Of a stretch of 64,000 nt of DNA, positions 59,320-64,000 are shown piece after piece. The position numbers were made by a program, and so were the translations under genes. Within the stretch, counting starts at the first letter, position 1, and each line of letters starts with the position of its first letter. The notes beneath the pieces were generated by a model. It saw only the letters and a list, made by a program, of their open reading frames with translations, did no database searches and was not told the DNA's origin. Source of the stretch: Serpula lacrymans var. lacrymans S7.9 (Eukaryota > Basidiomycota > Agaricomycetes > Boletales > Serpulaceae); the NCBI RefSeq assembly GCF_000218685.1, contig NW_006763290.1, positions 4,614,908-4,678,907 of the forward strand, read 5' to 3'.

Positions 59320-59657
59320 AGTAATGATCGCAGTGAAACCCGTTGGAGAAAGCTGTTCAGATGATGGTATGGTGTGAAATAGAACAGTGCCGTCGGCCAC
59401 GACGACGCTCTCGCCCTGCCCAGAATAATATTCGAGTCCCTATGGACCTTTTACACTCCTTTTACGCCCGTTTGTGTCTCAGCAACGGTTGACGGCAACG
59501 GCGCTGTGAGTGTCCAGAGCTGGTCTCAGATTCGATATGAGATGGTCGCGGTAAATGCCGTTTAGAAGCCATACCCGAACATTTTAGACTCTCCAGTCTT
59601 CCTGTCCTTTCCTTAGACCTTTGTCTCCTTATCTCATCTCACACAAAAAAACACAAT
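59320..59657. promoter_or_regulatory. 338-bp divergent promoter, NRDE2 / NIP7
   Basis: Both flanking genes serve RNA or ribosome metabolism and start back to back here. No defined site was recognised. Confidence 0.5.
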
Positions 59658-60484
59658 ATGCGTCCTCTAACCGAAGAAGAAAGCAAAGCAGTCTTCACAA
59701 AACTCGCCAATTATATTGTGCGTGCTTTGGTCTTTGCTTTTCTTCACGCACTCATCCAGCGTTCTCCTGCGCGCAGGGAAAGAATTTGATTCATCTCATA
59801 GACCGCTCAGATGAACCCTATTGCTTCAGGCTACAAAAAGACAGGGTGTACTATGTCTCTGAATCGTCAATGCGCCTCAGCATATCTGTCGCTCGTCCAA
59901 ATCTCGTCAGCTTGGGAACGTGTTTTGGGAAATTCAGCAAATCTGGCAAATTCAAATTGCATATAACTGCTCTCGATTACATCGCACAATATGCAAAGTA
60001 CAAGGTAAGCCAGCGGTCGACTGATCTCACATACGACATATTTTTCACCCACGTTTTGCAGGTCTGGATAAAACCTAACGGTGAAATGCCTTTCCTATAT
60101 GGCAACCATGTTGTGAAAGCACACCTTGGTAGAATAACGGAAGACACTCCTGAGCACCAGGGTGTCATCGTGTTCAACATGAACGATGTTCCATTGGTAT
60201 GTTCACTACAAAGTTTTCGCTCGATCATGAACTGACCCGTCGGTCACGTAGGGTTTTGGCGTAACAGCGCGATCAACAGTCGACACGCGGAAACTAGATC
60301 CAACGTCCATCATAGTATTCCACCAAGCGTTCGTTCATTCTCATTTATCTGATTTTAGTATCGGCTCTCATCACAATATTTTTATACAGCGACGTCGGAG
60401 AATATCTACGAGACGAGGTAAGCCATTTATGATGTGTAGTATGAAAAACATCCACTAAGCAATTTCTAGGAAACGCTCTTCTGA
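59658..60484 (+). CDS. NIP7: 60S ribosome biogenesis factor NIP7
   Basis: Six exons (introns 59718-59776, 60005-60061, 60197-60251, 60329-60389 and 60418-60469) give 180 codons, the standard NIP7 length. The start is ATG 59658 ([20 protein letters not shown]). The N-terminal alpha/beta domain has [20 protein letters not shown]; the C-terminal PUA domain has [38 protein letters not shown], and ends [19 protein letters not shown]7 binds pre-rRNA in 66S particles and is needed for 27S rRNA processing in the nucleolus. The final exon is only 15 nt. Five introns in a 180-codon gene are typical of basidiomycetes. Confidence 0.95.
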
Positions 60485-61453
60485 TTGGCGTCTCATCTCA
60501 TTCCCTTCTTTTCTTTGTTTTGCTCTCGTCACTGGTCACTGGGAAGTTTACATGGACCCATTCGTAGTATATAGCTATCAACGGTTTTGAAGTGCTCGAC
60601 CGTGCTGTAGATCATGTATGTGTGCAAACACGTACCTACCTCGTCTTTCATAGAGTTGCCGATAAAAGTATTGTATCACAGTACAACCAATTCAAATTTC
60701 ACTCTTTTGCATTTGCATCACAAGATACGGCATGTTGCTGTTTTATTCTAAGGATTATACAGGTTCAGACCTGCGCCTTCGTATCATCATGTTTCGATGC
60801 GTAGACAAATGATTGTGCAGCATTTAAGATGATGATACAGGACAATGATTCATGATTCTCGACCGTGACCGCAGCTCGATACGTGATGATGAGCTTCAAG
60901 TTAAGGCATGGCATGAGTTGCAAACATCGCGTACACAGCAAGAACAATACAGCATCGGTAGCCAGCACCTTATAGTTTCCACGTGTACTGATGTCGGATC
61001 TATCAGCAAGCAGGACGACTCAGAAATACGGTTTTCAAGTTGTGGTTATCGAAGATTCAGCGCTGGCAGGTCCCCTATGGTGAGTTGGTAGAGGATCAAT
61101 CTTGAGTAACGTCATGAGGGTCTGTGCAGATATCGACGATGCATCCGGTATGAAATCAGGGCTACAAAGCTACAAAGGCATGACTATCGATCAGGAGAGT
61201 ACATATCTTAGGAGTGATCATGAAACCGGATCCAACCTCTGACTCTGAGTGGCTTTCCACCATGGAAAGCATTTTGTGATAGTCGCATTGACGAGCTTAT
61301 ACTTGAATGAAAAGGCACACACGAGGATCGCTGTAATGGATTAAATGTGTGAACGACACGGTGTCGGTTCAAAAGACACGCAGGCCGACGTGTGGCCGTT
61401 TTCTTCCTCCGCAATTTACACGTGGTCGATACCTTTCACGTTCCACGAATATC
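60485..61453. other. Intergenic, NIP7 3' flank and SEC39 promoter
   Basis: 969 bp without a convincing gene. Short open stretches at 60592-60804 and 60852-61091 have no recognisable features. Nothing resembling an RNA gene was found. Confidence 0.4.
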
Positions 61454-64000
61454 ATGTCCTCCTCTGACGACCCATACACCCACTGGACAGCGCTCTCAGA
61501 CGACGAGCTCACCGTCGACAATGTCGAGGAGATCCTCAGAGCCCTGGAGGACGACTTGTGGGTGGCAGCTGCGTGCGTGGACAGGTTGGTAGACGACGTA
61601 GCAGTGCAACGCTCCCTTCTGCAGCTTGGTGTCGAACGGACGGAGAGCGTGGTGGAAAGCGGAAATAAATCACTGACTTTCTCTAAAATCTTGGTGGAGG
61701 AAGCTTTGAATGCATCAGATGATGGGCAGGCTGATGCAGACTCTAGCGTCGACGCCGAGGTCAAGACACGCAGGGACGCTCTCGCCTCGCATTTCCGTGA
61801 CGCGCCTGTCGATGCTCAGCTATGTCAGATGCGTGGCATACTACTGGATCGTCTCGACAGGCTCAATACCTTTGTCGAACTTTGCAAGGAACTTCCTGTA
61901 GCGACAAACGAAGATGAACTTGACGATGAATGGGAGGACGATCCTTGGGCAGACGGAACACCTGACACGTCTTCCACAAAGCCCCCACGAGGCTCACCCG
62001 TCGATTCGCCAGTTCCACTATCTATATTTCTTGTGGACGACTTGCTGGACATCAGTCGTATATTCGCCGCGCATGAATATTATCCCGCTCTTCATATTCT
62101 GCTATCTCGCCATACTTCATCCTTATGGGCATACCGCTTCACCATCCTTGACCGTATACCTGACCATGCACACCCGTCCGAATACAGAGATCTCCTTCCT
62201 GGCTGTGATGCCTCCACTGACATGGAAGCCCAGTTCACAGGTCAGAATTGGAGACAGGAGACTGACTGGGCCGAAAGCGTGGACGTGAAGGCAGCTCTTC
62301 TCACCTCTGATGCACTCATGGACTTGGGACTCTCTTCGTCTGACCCACAAACACACACAGAGGCTTCTTCAGAGCTATTGACAAGCACAGAAGTAATAAC
62401 GTGGTATAAACAGCGCGTCGACCGTGTCATATCCTCAACAGGCATGGTCGACATCGCTCTCGCACTCATACAACATGGCGCATCACAGGGTGTACCCGAC
62501 CTCGATGAACTGGGAGAAGAACTCAGTCTTTTAGCACGACTCGTATACGACGTTCCTCATTCAAGCGACGCAGCAGAAGAAGATGACTGGACACTTGCTC
62601 GCTGGCATTCTATGGATCCTGCAAGCATAGTCAAAGCTTACCTATCTCACTCAACGCCAGATACCATAGCCAAGGACATCTCTAGGCTTGTCATGCCCTA
62701 TCTCTTTGTACTCGAGTCGCGTGCAGAACGAGCAGGACAGCCCGACCCTGATCTCCCCAATCGTCTTCTCTACGATTACATCCTCACCGCCCCTCTCTCC
62801 ATCTCCGCAGCCATATTCGAAGCATCCAAACCCACTCTCCTACCCGCCCAACGTCTCGTCCGTGACGATGAAGTCCTCGCCAAACTCGCGCTTGCATGTT
62901 TGTATGGCAGCAACAGCAAGACCGAATGGTCAACCATGAGCCGCATATTCGAATGTTTACCCGCTTGGGATATAAATCGCGACGACGAAGACCAAGCAGA
63001 CGAGGCAGATTCTACACTGGTATCCCTCGGCGCATTCGTCGTACCATCTACCGCGCGCCCACACTGCACCGCACCCGACCTACTCCTCTTCTTCAACCCT
63101 CTCCCCCTTGCTTCACTCTCCCGCGCTCTGGACATCCTCGACGTACATCTCGAATCAGGCGAGATATTTGCACGCTGGAACGTCGCCGCCCCTTTGCAGT
63201 GGTTCCTACGAAGCAGCCATGACGCCGCCGAGCAGCGTGCTTGGGCAAACAGGATGGCACGGCGGGCCGGTGGACCTGGGGAAGAATTAACGCGACGTGA
63301 AGACTGGGAATGGTTATTGGATGACATGCTCAAGCTCTGTAGCATAAGCGAGACCGGTTTGAAGAGCGCCTTTGGCCTTCTATCTAACGACGAGGTCATT
63401 CGAATATTCTTTGCAGGCCTTCTGAGCTCGGGTAGTAAGTCTCGGTTTACAATCTCATCACCCAATGCGATTTTCTCATCCATTTTTCTCGATAATCAGG
63501 ATTCAATATCGCCAAAGACATGCTTCGGTCAGCGAACCAAAAGCTGTCGCTTAGCTCCGACGCGGTCGAAGATATCTGTCTAGCCGCATCGAGGGAGTTT
63601 TATGACAACGCGAGTTCTGGTAACTACAAATTTGGGGATATGAAACTAGCATATGAATGGCAAGTCCCCCTTTTCTCTCTTCCTTCTCCCGACAGACGAT
63701 AATGACAGTGAGACCAGTCTGGACGTCCCCCCACCTTCGGATAAACTCTCAAGCGAGAAAGAATTCATCGAAGCCACCTCGCGTCTGTCTTCCTTCAATA
63801 TCATATCCCGTCCCGGCATCCCCATCTCCCCTATCGAAATCCGCCTAACCAAAGACCGCCTCTCCCTCATCTCCCGCGTCCTCTCCAGCAACGCAGACGC
63901 CTACAAACACACCCAAGTCATCCTCGACCTCCTCTACAAGCTCGGATTCCGAAACAACGTCGCCGCCGAGGCCAAGACCCTCGCCATGCTCGCCGACACC
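61454..64000 (+). CDS. SEC39: Sec39 domain protein (Dsl1/NRZ tethering complex), 5' part
   Basis: The ATG at 61454 (MSSSDDPYTHWTALSDDELT) is chosen because the frame upstream has only GTG. Exon 1 runs to 63431, intron 1 is 63432-63499, exon 2 is 63500-63659, intron 2 is 63660-63717 and exon 3 continues past the window. The N-terminal helical part has CQMRGILLDRLDRLNTFVEL, and the Sec39 core has FLVDDLLDISRIFAAHEYYP, LHILLSRHTSSLWAYRFTIL, ALALIQHGASQGVPDLDELG and after intron 2 CLDVPPPSDKLSSEKEFIEA. Sec39/Dsl3 is part of the ER tether that captures COPI vesicles returning from the Golgi. Intron 2 has a GC donor, supported because it joins YE-CLDVPPP in frame. The 3' end is missing. Confidence 0.88.

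Noticed and set aside
62776..63483. 235-codon minus-strand open frame
   Set aside because: Antisense shadow of SEC39; composition reflects G+C-rich third positions.
1..64000. CRISPR arrays, operons, riboswitches
   Set aside because: Spliceosomal introns throughout show a eukaryotic nuclear genome, and no array-like repeats with unique spacers were seen.

Overview
The window looks like nuclear DNA of a filamentous basidiomycete, most likely an Agaricomycete. Spliceosomal introns are 44-66 nt, intact genes are rich in G+C, a basidiomycete-type HET-domain gene is present, and the mobile elements (Plavaka, Tnp2/CACTA-type transposons, a chromodomain Ty3/gypsy retroelement) are typical of Agaricomycetes. 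I cannot name the genus.

Layout. (1) About 1-17,240 is AT-rich transposon graveyard. It holds a truncated long LTR carrying a solo LTR, a Ty3 reverse-transcriptase fragment, a decayed Tnp2 transposase, a RecQ-type helicase fragment, and a second Tnp2-type element. That second element has a divergent accessory gene (9,577-10,502, minus) and a transposase gene (10,930-15,314, plus) with three insertions: a ~650-bp LTR-like element, a solo LTR nested in it, and a 183-bp MITE. A probable CACTA terminus lies at 17,238. (2) 17,707-21,851 is a host island: a DHA1-type MFS transporter and WRAP73, sharing a 138-bp divergent promoter. (3) 22,263-36,065 is a Plavaka transposon with a divergent accessory gene. 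A 6.6-kb Ty3/gypsy element (5-bp target duplication) splits the accessory gene, and a 1.8-kb LTR-like element is inserted inside that Ty3 element. A solo LTR splits the transposase. Beyond it lie nested LTRs around a 100-N assembly gap. (4) 36,507-64,000 is gene-dense host sequence: mitochondrial m-AAA protease AFG3, three tandem anion:cation-symporter-type MFS transporters, a HET gene, urease accessory ureD, the SIN/mitotic-exit regulator byr4, NRDE2, NIP7 and the 5' part of SEC39. For AFG3, WRAP73, HET, ureD, byr4, NRDE2 and NIP7 I resolved every intron, and each coding length is divisible by three.

Main messages. Insertion histories can be read to the base, because removing an element plus one target-site copy restores the host reading frame at four sites. 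The Ty3 element carries a 10-nt match between its primer-binding region and its own LTR near the predicted transcript start, which suggests Tf1-like self-priming. Every premature stop I could assign in the mobile genes, and all nine differences between the Ty3 LTR pair, fit C:G-to-T:A change, as expected for RIP or methylcytosine deamination. The host island shows none of this. I did not find a convincing new defence or metabolic system; the most novel material is the transposon-associated accessory genes and the self-priming Ty3 family.
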